A DNA stretch of 64,000 nucleotides from Coniferiporia sulphurascens. Its lineage: Eukaryota; Basidiomycota; Agaricomycetes; Hymenochaetales; Hymenochaetaceae. Where the stretch lies: contig NBBA01000009.1 in NCBI GenBank assembly GCA_002794785.1, positions 1,736,001-1,800,000 of the forward strand, written 5' to 3'. Positions 1 through 11,878 of the stretch are shown here, in pieces (the stretch's first letter is position 1; every line of letters starts with the position of its first letter). The position numbers were made by a program, and so were the translations under genes. The notes beneath the pieces were generated by a model, which saw only the letters and a list, made by a program, of their open reading frames with translations, was not told the DNA's origin and ran no database searches.

Positions 1-584
1 CACTTGAGCCCAAACCCGTAGTACACTGTATTTTTTTGTGTGCGCACAACTAAACTACCCGAATACTCTTTTTCCTAGTACACAGCTCCCCCCTTTTCAC
101 GTGCACGTTTGAAGTTTATACAAAAAGTTTAAAACCAGAAACCCCTTACAAAGACAACACTACAATGTAATGCATCTGCATTTCTTTTCTTCAGCTTTAA
201 ACAACCCACAACCACAGCCACAACTAAGAAAGAAAAAACCGATTAAGAGTAGGTAAGTACGAAAAACAAAAAGAATAAACAGGATAAGGGTAAGGGTTAA
301 CGCTAAAGATAGACAAGAAAAACAGGGTTCTTTTCGAGTCTCGACCGACGGTGGTGGTGGTGATGGTGGTGACAGTCCAAAGTCAGGAGTCGGACAAAGG
401 ACAGGGGGGGGACGCGCACTAAAAGAGCGACTAGCGAGGCAGGGAACGGCGTGCTCTCCGTTTTGCACTCGCCAAAAAAAGAACGAACGAATGAAAGCCA
501 AAATCTCGAATACCCCAACCCCAACTCCAATATAACCCAACCTCGACCCGACTCGAACACGATTTTTCAACTCCAAAAAACCGT
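1..584. other. 3' flank of the GH20 gene, no gene seen
   Basis: No coding region is supported here. The stretch lies downstream of the hexosaminidase stop codon. It holds A-rich sequence and a GGT/GAT microsatellite near 351-373. Open frames on the minus strand are low-complexity proline/histidine readings of that microsatellite. Confidence 0.5.
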
Positions 585-2775
585 TCAACTATTCAAGTTA
601 CACGCCTGCGGACGCACAGCACACCACTCCGGCTGGAGGTTGATCGCGTTCACGCCACGCTGCACCATCCGGTAGCGAATATCATGCAGACGCGGGAGCG
701 CCTCCGTGCCGTTCAGCGCGTCGTTCGTGCCCGACCCAGGGCCGGTCCAGAACACCTCAGCCGTAGCAGCCGCGCGCGGCCACACGATCGGGTCGAGGTT
801 CTGCGGCCCAGACTGTTCGCCAAAGAGCAGCTGCTGGCCGCCGAGGACGAGTTCCTGCTGCGAGGCGGTGAGGTTCGCGTACGGGTCGAACGAGTACGCC
901 TTCTGCCACGTCTTGAACGGGTCGCACCAGCTGTTTCCGTCGACATTGTCTCCGACCCATCCTCCGCCTCCGCAGTCGAGGTAGAAGTAGTCAGATGGGC
1001 TGTGTACGATCCTGAAGCCCTTGTCGGCGACAGCGGCAGAGTTCGCCGACGAGATCCACACCATGACGACGGTGTCGCTGGCGAGCGTGAGGTTGAAGTC
1101 GAGTACCATCTCCTCCCACACAACAGGCGTCTTCCCAACGGCCTTCAGCGCGTTGTGCGATGCCTGGGTGAACGTGTCCAGAGCCTGCTCGAGCGTCTTG
1201 CCTGAGCTCTTGAGGTCAGACTGCGTCTCCGCGTCGTCGGTGTAGCACTGTGTGTTGAGCTCGTCGCCACCCGTGCTGAACAGCGTCGATGACGTGAGCT
1301 TCGCGGCGGCTGTCAGGAGCGATGCCGTGAAGTTCGTCGTCGCCGCATTTGCGAGGCGCAGCTGGCCGGCGGGGGGCTCTGTGTAGCGATAGGGGAAGTT
1401 AAAACGGGTTAGAAGAAACTCCCTAATTCCAAAGAGACGTGCTAGACTAACCGTTCGCGTAGGTCGCCCAAGGGACAGCATCAAAGCATGCAACGTGCTC
1501 CGGGTAAGCCGCGCCAATAATGGACGTGTGTCCCGGGGTGTCAAGTTCCTGTAGCTCCGTCAGCATCATAGTAATAAGCCCCATAGGACATTAAAAACAC
1601 ACCATCACGACATCAATACCTCTCTGTAAAGCAAGATTAAACAAAATTCAGCCATACGAGTCTACATAACAAGCTAGTATTACCCACCGCGCCGGCGTAC
1701 GACACGACGTTCGCAACGTCCGCCGCAGAGTATACAGAGCTCGCCGAGTACGCACCCGCACCCGAGATCTCCGTGAAGCCGGGGACCTCGAGGGGGAAAC
1801 TCTGGCTGTCCGTAACGTGCCAGTGCAGGGTGTTGATCTGTACGAAGGGTTAATTATATGATAGACTCATGGGGGATGGGGAAGCAAACTGACCTTGACC
1901 CAGCTCATTGCGTCCAAGGTCCTCAGGATGTCAGCGACCGGGTAGCTAAGGGAATGTTAGTACAAGGCGTTAATGCATGCCAAAAAACGCGCATACTAGT
2001 TGCGAGCAGTGTCAAGCATGAATCCACGGTAAGGCTATACCAATTCGCCTCGATTAATTGCGCGAACATACAGCCACAAATGAAATACACTCACGAAGGC
2101 GGGGGAGTCCGTAATCGAGACAGGCGCCTCGAGCGTGTAGATGTCGCTATCATACTCGTACCAGAGTTGCGAGAACGTGGTAAGACCGCGGAAAAGACCG
2201 AGGGTGGTGTTTGCGGAGAGCGTGGCGGTGGTGCCCTTGGTCGGGACGCTGAGGACGTAGCCCTCGTCGCGGTCGCCGAGCGCCTTTTGCGCCTCGGTGG
2301 TGATGCTCGTGACGTTCACGGGCTCGGAGCCGGAGCCGGAGCCGTGGCTATCAGTGGTGTCTGTGCTGCGACGCCAGCCGTGGTTCCAGCCGTTGTTGCC
2401 ATTGTTACCGTTATTGCCGCCACTGCCACTGCTTCCACTCTCGCTTCCGCCAGGCGCAGAGCAAGAAGGAGTCCCAGGCGGGGCAGTAAGGGAAAGAACA
2501 AGCGACTTTAGCTGAGAGGCAGACTTGACGGCCTTGGAGTCGCCCGAGCCGCGTCCGACAACGAGACGACCGAGGTTGTCAGTCTTGAGGTAAGTCTCGG
2601 TGCTGTTGATAGCAGCCTCAAGGTCGGCGGGGGCGTCAAAGTCGGTGGAGATGGAGAAGGAGGAGGCGAGACGAAGGGCGGTCGAGCCCGTGGAGATGGA
2701 GCGGGGCTGAGGCCAGAGGGCGAGTACGCCGAAGTCTGTGGAGAGCACGAGTGCACAGAGGGCGAGGAAACGCAT
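585..2775 (-). CDS. Secreted beta-N-acetylhexosaminidase (GH20), 7 exons
   Basis: Glycoside hydrolase family 20 enzyme that removes terminal N-acetylhexosamine, in fungi mostly from chitin oligomers. Exons on the minus strand: 2775-2095, 2034-1997, 1945-1894, 1837-1688, 1623-1603, 1548-1452 and 1378-585, giving 610 aa with all junctions in frame. Residues 1-20 look like a signal peptide (MRFLALCALV...). The N-terminal GH20b domain carries a Gly/Ser/Asn-rich insert around residues 105-150. The barrel follows with RGFMLDTARNY, the LHWHVTDSQSFP strand, ELDTPGHT and the catalytic Asp-Glu pair in STGGDELN. Exon 5 is only 21 nt and encodes RGIDVVM. Several NxS/T sites fit secretion. The long open frame that continues upstream of 1378 reads through an intron and is not protein. 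Family and model are secure; exact substrate is inferred. Confidence 0.93.
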
Positions 2776-3275
2776 GGCTGCAAGGAGTGTACTGGCTGGG
2801 GAGGCGAAGACGGAGGGGACGATGAGGCTTTATGGAAAACATGGCGGCGAAGATAGCGCGTGGCGTTGAGTGCAGGGGCGTAATCGGCATATGCTGGCGG
2901 GGGTGCAGCTGGCGCATGTGACGTGACGGAGCACACGGCGACGAGGTCAAGGAACCGATCACCCGTCCCGCCCACCCCTCCGCCCCCCGCCCTGATGCCG
3001 TAAGCGGTCACTGTCACTCCCCGGCACCTCGGCTCGTGCCTGGCGCTTTCTCGCTACGCGTGCTGCCCATGCGGGCTTTGCGGCCGTGCCTCTACGGCTA
3101 CTTTCACTCGCAGGCACAGGCATCCAGTAGACATACCCCGGCGCGGCAGGGACGGTGATATTATAGCAAGAATAGACAACAGTACAGCGAATCCTAAGGA
3201 ACAAATACCACAAGCACAAAGAGGTTACAACAAAGTAAATATCGTCTGTCGTCATCGTCGTCGTCGTCGACCGTC
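2776..3275. other. Intergenic: GH20 promoter and eEF3 3' flank
   Basis: No gene is supported. The left part is the upstream region of the GH20 gene; the right end is the eEF3 3' flank with a TCG/TCA microsatellite near 3246-3268. Minus-strand open frames here are proline/serine-rich and show no domain. Confidence 0.5.
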
Positions 3276-6200
3276 TTACAGGTCCTCAAGGTCGTCGACA
3301 TCCTCTCCACGCTTCTTGCGTGCCATCCGGTCCTTCTTCAGCTTCCGTGCCTCAGCTGACGTCAGCTTCTTCTGCTTTTTCACGTCGATCTTGTTCCCCA
3401 TCGCGTCGTACTGGTCCTCATCCTCCCCCTTGTCCTTGTCGATCCGGGCACCCGAGCCCTGACCCTCCACCCAGTTGTGGCCGGACGCTTCCAGGTAGCC
3501 GTCACGCATCGCCCATACTCTGTAGATAAGAAAATGATATTAGTAATGATCTTGCTCTAAAGTGGAGACAGGTACGCACTCCTTGCAGATGGACTCTGAG
3601 AAATCGCGGTTGTGCGTGATAACGAGCACTCCTCCCTCGAACGACTTGAGTGCCTCAATAAGTGCCGCGAGCGACTCACGGTCGAGGTAGTTCGTCGGCT
3701 CGTCCAGGCACATCACGTGCGGGCGGCGCCACGTCGCAGCACCGAGCACGATCTTCACCTTCTGTCCACCAGACAGACCACGCATAGTGTTGTGCGACAC
3801 AAACTCGGCCTCCAGACCGAAGTCAGCCATATGCTTCTCGATCTCGCGCCTTACGAGCGGGCGGAGGAGACCAAGGCGCTGCGCCTCACGGGTGTCGATC
3901 TCGATGACCTTCTTCTCGAACCCGCGCTTAACAAGGTCGTCACGCGGCAGCCAGATGTTCTCCGAAGACGAGAGGCCCTTGAACGACACCTCGTACTCGT
4001 ATGACTGCTTAAGCTTCTTGCGCGCAACAATCTCGTCAATGAGACGCTTCTGCCCTTCAACGACAACCAACGCGCCGTCCTTCATCTTCTGCATCTCCTC
4101 CTCGGAGATCTGGCGGTTAGCCTTTTGCATTTCCTCCAAATCCTCGCCCGTCTGGTAACGCCAAAGCATGTACTCAAGCGGAGTCTTGTCAAGATGGTGA
4201 TCGATGTGGTGGAAGGCATGTTGAGCGACGTAACCGATGACCAAGTTGGGGTGCTTCCAAATCTCACCACCTCGGTTCGGTTCAGAGTCGCCGACGAGCA
4301 ACTTGACGAGCGTCGACTTTCCGGAACCGTTCGGGCCAAGGACGGCAACACGGGATGAGAGTGAAACCTGGAGAGTGATGTCGTGGAGCTGCTGGACAGG
4401 CGATCCGGGGTACTGGAAACCAACTTTGCGCATCTTGAGAAGCGACTTCTCCTTGGTCTTCACACCCTCGAGCAGAGGAGGGTCGGGGAGCTTGAACTTG
4501 TAGTCCTCAGCAGCCTCGAGTGTGTAGTACGACTTAGCCTCAGGAACAGCCTTGACGAACGCCTCGAGGTTACCCCTGTAGCGCCTGAGCTTGAAGCGGT
4601 TGAGGTGGAGGACGTCGGTGATAGTGTTGTTAAGGAAGCTGGAATCGTGCGAGACGATGATGGAAGTGCAAGTCTTCAGACCAGTAAGATAGGCCTCGAG
4701 CCATGCGACGTTAATGACATCTAAATGGTTGGTCGGCTCGTCGAGCAAGAGAATGTCGGCCTTGAAGAGCATCGCGCGGGCGAGAGCAAGCTTCATCTTC
4801 CAACCGCCGGAAAGACTGCCAATAGCCTGCTGCTGCCTTTCATCCGAGAAGCCGACGGATGCGAGAGTCTCGATGGACTCGGCCTCAGTAGTCAGGATGC
4901 GCTTGTCGGAAAGAATGAACTGGAGGACTGATGTATCCGCCTCGCTACCGTCGATGTCGTGCTCAACGTAGAATGTGCGGACCTCGTCGGGAGACGGGAA
5001 GCCCTCGACCTGGCCATTCGTGATCGCGCGCATGAGCGTCGACTTCCCGGTACCGTTCTTACCACAAAGTCCGTAGCGGTGGCCACGCTTGAGACGGAGC
5101 TTGGCAGTGTTGAGCAAAATCTTCGCACCGTACGCAAGGGAGAAGGTACAGTCGCAAAGGTCCTCGCCTTCCTCCTCATCATCAAGAACAGCGTCCTCTT
5201 CATTGTCCTCGGACGACGAGCGGATCATGAACTCCGCAGTGATGTTAGCCGGCTCCGGAGAAGTGCTGACAAACTTGAGGTATGGCGTGATTGACTGCCA
5301 CTCGCCGTTGTCGAAGTTCTTGAGGTTGACGAGTGCCGCAGCAAGACCGCCGACGTACTTAATGACAACATCATTTGCAGCTGGCACTGGGGAGGCGCCG
5401 GCCTTCTTGTAAACGGCAACGAGCGAGCTGGCGAGTGCCTCGGATTCAGCAACCTTGAGCGGCGGCAGGTCCGTTCCATCACCCGTCGGGACATCACCAA
5501 CCTGGCGGAGCGTGTTGATCGCACGCTCAACAACTCCACGAGCTTCCGGGTCACCGATGGTATCCTTGATCTTGATAAGACCAGGGAGAAGCTTCGGCAG
5601 GAAGGGGCGGACAGTCGTTGCCGAGTCGACGAGCTTAGCCATGTTGTCAACGATGCTAATAATTAAATATAGATTAAGAACTGAATAAAGAACAGCCGGA
5701 GAAGACGGATACTTACACAGCAACCTTACGCTTCGTAGCGGTAAGCTTCTCCGAGAGACCACGGGAAAGAAGGGGAACCATGAGGGAAAGGGTAGGGGAG
5801 TCTACCTCAGAAACGAATGTGGTCGCGGAGAGGAGTTGAATGGTGCTAGGCACCTCCTCAACCGGATTAATTAAGGCAGAAATAAGAGCCGGAATAAAGC
5901 GTTCAATATCCTTGTTCGAAACAAGTGCAGTAGCCTTCGTAAGAGATTCACGCGCCGCCTTCTTCACATCGGCTTTGGTATCCCAAATCGCCTCAGAGAG
6001 AATGGGGACGATATCGGGCATAAGTTTGGCAGTTTGCAGCGGGGTGCTGACGACGAGCTGGTTGAGGATCACCAATGAGCCCGTCTTGATCTGCCACTTG
6101 CCAGCAGTTTTGATCTGATCCAGAAGAGCGGGCAGCACAGACGCACATGCCCAGGGGTTCATTGCTGCGACATAGGCCTTCACAGCCTCGACGGCTGCTG

Positions 6201-6582
6201 TGCGGACAGCAGGCATCTTGTCGGCAAACGCCTCAAGGAGGGCGGGGTAAAGACCCGAGCTGACAAAGATTGGCTCGAGGGCTTTCACGGAGCCCTGCGA
6301 GACGAGGGCGAGAACAGCATTCGCCGCTCCCTCGCGTGCAGCGGGGCTCTTTTTGTCCGTAAGGGCCTTAAGGGCCGCATCGGCGAAGCCAGTAGAGGCG
6401 AGGGCGGAAGTGCCATCTTTTTGGGCGAGGGCGACGAGCGAGGCGACAGCCGCATCGCGGGCAGCCTTATCGGCGGCGAAAAGAGACGAAACGTCGACTT
6501 TGCTGTCGGTGGTCATGACAGCTTTGAGGTCAGCGGGGGAAGGGATAGAAACAGAGGCAGCAACGGACGTCGCAGCGGGCAT
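3276..6582 (-). CDS. TEF3: Translation elongation factor 3 (eEF3), ABC-F ATPase
   Basis: Fungus-specific ribosome-bound ATPase that promotes E-site tRNA release and eEF1A-tRNA delivery during elongation. Three exons: 6582-5717, 5655-3580 and 3519-3276, giving 1061 aa, close to the usual size of about 1045. The N-terminal roughly 320 residues form HEAT repeats. Two ABC domains follow, with Walker A motifs near residue 487 (GKNGTGKST) and 729 (GPNGSGKST), signatures [14 protein letters not shown] and [14 protein letters not shown], and Walker [12 protein letters not shown] and [11 protein letters not shown]. The chromodomain-like insertion lies in the second ABC domain. The last exon encodes the characteristic basic tail ([26 protein letters not shown]) followed by an acidic end. 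The first intron splits the codon after KRKVA and the second follows SESICKE. A 5'UTR intron is likely. All family hallmarks are present. Confidence 0.97.
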
Positions 6583-6591
6583 TTCGAGTAT

Positions 6592-6672
6592 CTATATGAT
6601 CACAAATCGATGGATTAAATCAACACGAGTCAGTGCACGTTGCAAATGGCGCAAGCGACATATGGCACACAC
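6592..6672 (-). other. Probable 5'UTR intron of the eEF3 gene
   Basis: On the minus strand a GTGTGT donor at 6672 and a CATATAG acceptor ending at 6592 lie just upstream of the eEF3 start at 6582. The 81-nt size fits local introns. Leader introns are common in highly expressed fungal translation genes. This is inference from splice signals only. Confidence 0.35.
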
Positions 6673-7403
6673 CTTTTAATAGAAGATAAGGGAGACTAAG
6701 AGGAGCTTTAGTCTATGTCGTCTGTAAGGCTTTGCACGAACAAAAAACAAAGAAGACTCTAAAGCGGTCTAATGGCCGAGGCCTGTAGAGATCGAGCAAA
6801 GAGTCAGTACTGGTGGCCACAGCGAGCGCAAGACAAGGAGGCGGGGGGGCGGGAGGGGCGGGACTGACCGTCTAGGGCGTAGAGAAGGGGAAAGTGGGGA
6901 GACGAAGTTTTCGTCGTCGCATCGTTTATGTAGTGGCACCACACACAACAGCGGAGTTTGAAGATGCCCATTTCCGGACATGCTGTGTGGCTGATGTCTC
7001 CTGAGTCGGCTCAACACAAAGGCCCTTCCGACCCTTCACGAGGCCCCGTAAACTCCAATTCACAGCCGAGCGAGGACATCAGTAATCTCCGGCATCATAT
7101 GGTTGCACGTTGCAACGTTTTCCCCCAGCTGTACTTGTGCGTGGGGGGCACAGGCGTGCTGGCGGTGTGGGGGAAGCGATTTGTGTCGCCAGCAGATCTC
7201 ATCAAGCATCACGGACGCACCGGACAGCCTCGTACCTTTCTCGCGTGAAGTGCGGGGTAGCCCTCCAACCCCGCACCACCTCAAATCCGCCGCTTAGCAC
7301 GGCCTCATTATCTGACAACATCGCCAGCAAAACAAACCTCCGCATTGCACAGCAGTACTCTGTCTACACAGAAGGGCTATCATGTCTCACACTCGTTCTT
7401 TCC
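6673..7403. other. Intergenic: eEF3 promoter, V-ATPase 3' flank
   Basis: No gene recognised. Relative to eEF3, the first 250 bases upstream are strongly pyrimidine-rich on the coding strand, as in many strong fungal promoters. The rest has no supported coding frame. Confidence 0.5.
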
Positions 7404-10400
7404 TTACTCCGTGTCCGCAAACTTCAACGGGGAAAATACCTGTTATCACGATGTCAGTTATGAGAACCCTTGACGTGTTGAGAAGAGAAACACACATATC
7501 CACCACCCCCATAATGCTTGCTGTTTGCCTCGACCCAGTGTAGACGCAGGGCGTGCAAGAATGCAGATAGGCCCTATAACAATGCGGCCGGTTAGCGGAT
7601 AGAATCACGCAGAAGTACGCCTCGCGCACGTGCGAAACAGAATGGAGAAGTCGACTTACCTCCATCACACACAATATGAAAACAGTCAATGTAAACCATA
7701 TGAGACCGATAATAGCGACGCCGATCATGCCGAAGATGCCAGTCCATCCAAGTGCGATCTCAACGGTCATCGACCACAGAACCTCCGACAACTGCGCATG
7801 CGCAAGCGACAATGCCCACAATCGCAGGTACGACGCCGTATGCGAAATGCAGCCCAAGCAGAATTCGATCGTGTGTATTACCTGGTGCACTACGACCTCG
7901 CTGAAGTCGTGCTGTTCCTGCCATAGAGAAGAAAAGAAGAGAAGAGTGTGAATAGAACGGTAAAAGATATTAAAATCGATCGACCCGAAAGTACGTACAC
8001 CTTCTTCATCCATTGCCTCCACGCTCACGTGGCCGTTACCCTCGTCCTCGCCATCCAGATCACCGCTTATCCGAGGTACATCGTCCCCGTTGTTAAGGCC
8101 GACGTACCCTTGTTTGTGAATCTTGTTCATCTCCTTCCATTCGACGTATGGCTTCACACACAACAGCCACGGGACGCAGATTCCAGCCAGACCCAGAAGC
8201 ACGACTTGGACTATCCCCTGACCCGGATATAATTGGGAGTCAGCCTCGACAACGCCCGGTGAGAGGAACATGCCGATGATCATGTTTAGAAGAGAAGGTG
8301 GCTGTATCGATGACTGCGACCAGTCGACACTCCACTTGTATAGGATGCAGATCACAAGGTAACCAAAAATCGACTGCAAGAAGATCATTTGAGGAATGAA
8401 ATTGCCGTAAATATCGAGTGGTTTCTTGAAGCGGATATGATTCGGTAGCTGCAGACAGAGGGCAAAAGTCATCTGATACGAAAGTAAATAAAGCACTTTT
8501 CGAAAATCAAGTGAAGGGAAACAAACGTGGATAACACCCAGCACAATCGACATCTTCATCTTGTAGGAGTTTGTAAATATCAGTGCGTTATCGGCACCAT
8601 GCCATGCTGGGTCCAAACCAAACGGGTAAACGTGACCGTTTGAGAAGGCCTCCAAAGTCCCATTACCCTGGTTCTCAGGCCAATCCCAGCCCGAGTGCCA
8701 AAGATGAAGGGACTTCGAGAAGATGTCGTTGTACATCAGGCCAGTGTAAATTGAGAAAATGCCCATCAAAAGAATAATGTAACGACCACTGTGAACATTT
8801 CCTTCAGTATATAGGTACTAAATGAGGAATGTGATGATGAACCCACAAGTAGAATGTGCCAAAAATCTGTGAGAAAAAGGTCAGGTTTTGAAAGGGGTTA
8901 GAATGGGCGGAAAACACACCTCTCCCAGGTCGGCATGCTTCAGCCTCCTCTCCGACATGATCATAACGATGGCGGAAAGAAGAATGATCGTCCCGTGGCC
9001 GATATCACCGAACATGACAGCGAACAGGAAGGGGAATGTGATGACGGCAAATAGACCCGGGTTGACCTCCTGATAGGTCGCAGTACCATAGCTGTCCATA
9101 ATGGCTTGGAAACCTTCCGTGAACTTGTTCGTTCGGACAAATGTGGGAGGCTTCTTGTTGGTTCGCAGCTCGTGTAGAATCGGCGGAACATTTGTACCAG
9201 ACTCCTCCTATTAAACCATAAATCGCTGGAAGAGGATAACATGTCACAGCACTTACAGTTGCATGTCTCAGTGCGAGCTGTATCTGCACAATGTCCCTCG
9301 TCGGAACCCATCCTTCAGCAAGCAGCGTCTTCCGTCTTACGTCGTAGTTGAATAGATTCAGCGTTTCGTAAATTAGCTTCTCCTTGCGGACCACATCCTG
9401 CCACTTTGACAAGCTATCGCCGATCGCATTCAATTCCATACGCCTGTTGTGCCCTGTGTTGTATAATGCCGTCGAAAGATCCTCCAAACGTGTATTGACA
9501 TCGCGCAGCGAGTCCTCACGCTTATCCGCATTCGCATCGATCGAGTAAAGCGTTGCGCCCATCGACTCAGCAACTTTGCGAATCTTCGCAAGTAGCGCCT
9601 CACCGTGAGCAAAGATAATGAACACATTCTTGCGCGTCTCCTCTCCAGTAGCGGGGTTGATGAATGGCTCCACGATGTCAGCATGGTTCATGTAAAGATT
9701 TCCACGCAGCACACGCCACAGCACGCGCTCAAACGTTGACATGCGCGAGCGCTCAATGGTCCCAGAGACGAACCTTAGTAAAGAAGAGTGAGTCAGAATG
9801 TGCAGCAATCGCTTGGAACACAAACCAGAACGTACTCTAGGTCGAAGCCTCCAGACAAATACTGGCTCGTCGAGAGCTGATTTTCGGTATCGTCATGTTG
9901 AAGAAGAGGAGCGGCTGCGCTGTCTTCGAAAGACGTCCGTGTCTCACCCTGGTGTCCTTCAGCCTGAAAACAATTCAGTAAAGATAACTAAACGCCACAA
10001 ACTGCAGACGATACATACCTTCTGGAAAAAGACGGAAGTTTCAAGGAGAACGTGCCGCGCCTCAACAAGCTCCCTGAGACGATCGCTCAACGTCTGGTAG
10101 CTGTCATTCATCTGCACCAGCCTCTTCTCGTGCTCTGCGAGTTGGACGTCGAGGCCATCGATGGTCTGCGGACCACGCGGTCCAACCGTTATCATCATCA
10201 GCGCTGACTCGTATAGCGGTCGGACACGGATGGGATCCTTCTCCTTCTCTATTTGCGCCGCGAAGAAGCGGACACGCCTTGCCATCTCGTCAATGCGACG
10301 AACCTCGCCAACATAAGACCGTTGGAAAGGGTTAACTTCAGGATTAAGCTGCGCAAGACGTAAACATCCAATAAGAGTGGTACTTCTTTTTCACTTACAT

Positions 10401-10583
10401 CCTTGAACTGGACATTGCCAAGCTCTCCAAGTTCATAAACCGCATCATGGGCGACCTCGGTAGGGATGATGAGCTGTACGAGGCTCATCTGCTCGGAGTC
10501 TGTGGCGACCAAAGCATTAAAAAATCACTCGAAAACTTAAAAGCTATAGACTTACGAAAGAATGTTGGGTATTCGTCGCTCAT
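7404..10583 (-). CDS. VPH1: V-type proton ATPase V0 subunit a (Vph1/Stv1 family), 12 exons
   Basis: Membrane subunit of the vacuolar H+-ATPase that forms the proton half-channels against the c-ring. Exons: 10583-10556, 10499-10399, 10348-10019, 9963-9836, 9773-9257, 9207-8920, 8866-8847, 8788-8527, 8472-7999, 7917-7660, 7573-7496 and 7439-7404. Together they give 2520 nt and 839 aa, the expected length. The N-terminal cytoplasmic half starts [19 protein letters not shown] and contains the [13 protein letters not shown] coiled-coil stretch. The membrane half begins at [20 protein letters not shown]. The essential arginine lies in [20 protein letters not shown]. The protein ends [15 protein letters not shown]. 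Exon 7 is only 20 nt (IFGTFY plus part of F). The start codon is taken from the 28-nt first exon because it restores the conserved N terminus. Neighbouring genes are unrelated housekeeping genes. Confidence 0.96.
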
Positions 10584-10889
10584 CTTGGCCACAAATGTTC
10601 GTTGTGTGTGCGGCCAGATGCGCGGTTGATGGAAGGAGAACGATGTGTTCGGTCAAGACGAGGCGTGAGAAATGATGTATATTACGTAACAGGAAGCGCG
10701 ATGTGCTGATTCAATGCAGTTTCTGTACGACCACATGCCTTGTGTGCGTGCAAAATACACACATTTCACTTCAAATCTCCTTAATTCCTCGTCCCAGTTT
10801 TCGCATTTAATATGATAACTAAAAGCCCCCAAATTTCCTACGCCCTGAGTTTAAATACATTACTTAAACATTATAGCTAAACTACCTCT
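10584..10889. other. Intergenic between V-ATPase and methyltransferase genes
   Basis: A/T-rich spacer holding the V-ATPase 5' flank and the 3' end of the methyltransferase gene. Nothing else seen. Confidence 0.5.
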
Positions 10890-11878
10890 TCACAGAGACT
10901 TTGGTTTCGTGGCACGTACAAAAAACATGGTAAGGAACGAGCCAGGCTTCTTGTCCCACCCCTCCATCATACCATTGGATATTCTCTCGAAACTCTCATT
11001 GGACTCGGACATGCCTAGCTTGGCAGCCTTGTGACCTGCGTTCCGAAGGCCCTTCCCAAAGTTCTCGGATCCCCTGCGGCCTATACTACCCCATCCTTCA
11101 CCGACTGGTGCAGCCCTCTCCTCTGTGACGATATCAATAAACCCTGCCTCCCCCACAAGCAAAGGAAGCTTCTGCGTAATGTCTGATAGAAACCCACTCT
11201 TCTCAGAAATCGCCAGCGCCACTTCGCGAGATATGTCCAACCCCCTGAGCTCAGCGACCCCGTCAGACTTGGGCAGCCCTTCCAAGACGTGTTCCATCAG
11301 CTGTATCGTACCACCCGGCTTCAAGACTCGGAAGCTCTCGGCTAGCGCTTCTTTCCATGACGATACGGTTAGCGCCCAGAAGAGCAGGCGCTGGTGGATG
11401 AAATCAAATCTGTTGCTCCAGGTCTCCGGCAATTGCGTGACTGACGCCTCGTGAAAGTGGACGTTACTTGGACGAACTACGTCTTCCGGGAAAAAGGCCG
11501 CCGATACATCCACCCCTGTGATCTCAACGCTCTCTGGGACTTCCTTCGCCAATGCAAGTGCCCACGCCCCTATCATGCAGATGGTCAACTTTTAAGTTTC
11601 TTCCCTACCCATCTTCACTCACCCGTCCCGGTTCCTGAATCAAGCACGCGACCTCCTGGTCCCGGTCGCAGTGCAGGTTCGTCGATGGGCCTTCCCCTGT
11701 AGACGGTATCCATTAAATACGCATGCTGGAACTCCAACCTTTCAAGAGGCAGTCAACTATCAGGACATGTGGGAGTACTTAGTTGATCAGCTCACCTCTG
11801 TTGCTCTCCAGCATCTCTAGGGAGGGCGTAGTCATCGAGGATATCCTTGGAGACGGGGGCGTTGGAGATGACCACCAT
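10890..11878 (-). CDS. LaeA-like SAM-dependent methyltransferase, copy 1
   Basis: Class I methyltransferase of the fungal LaeA/UMTA-like group. Three exons, 11878-11796, 11738-11623 and 11569-10890, encode 292 aa. The start is MVVISNAPVSKDILDDYALP, followed by LEFQHAYLMDTVYRGRP. The SAM-binding motif I is VLDSGTGTGAWALALA and spans the second intron. ITGVDVSAAFFP supplies the acidic motif II residue, then FDFIHQRLLFWAL and the post-motif FRVLKPGGTIQLME. The protein ends FVRATKPKSL. No transmembrane segment or targeting signal is visible. Substrate is unknown; related proteins regulate or take part in secondary metabolism. A paralogue with the same intron positions lies upstream at 13.5-14.4 kb on the same strand, so this is a tandem pair. 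Confidence 0.88.

Noticed and set aside
280..303. TAAGGGTAAGGGTTA-like telomeric words
   Set aside because: Only two imperfect units, followed by ordinary genes; not a telomere.
1379..1544. Upstream part of the long minus-strand open frame in the GH20 gene
   Set aside because: It reads through an intron; the real exon 6 (1548-1452) is in another frame and encodes ELDTPGHT.
3246..3270. TCG/TCA repeat near the eEF3 stop
   Set aside because: Simple microsatellite.
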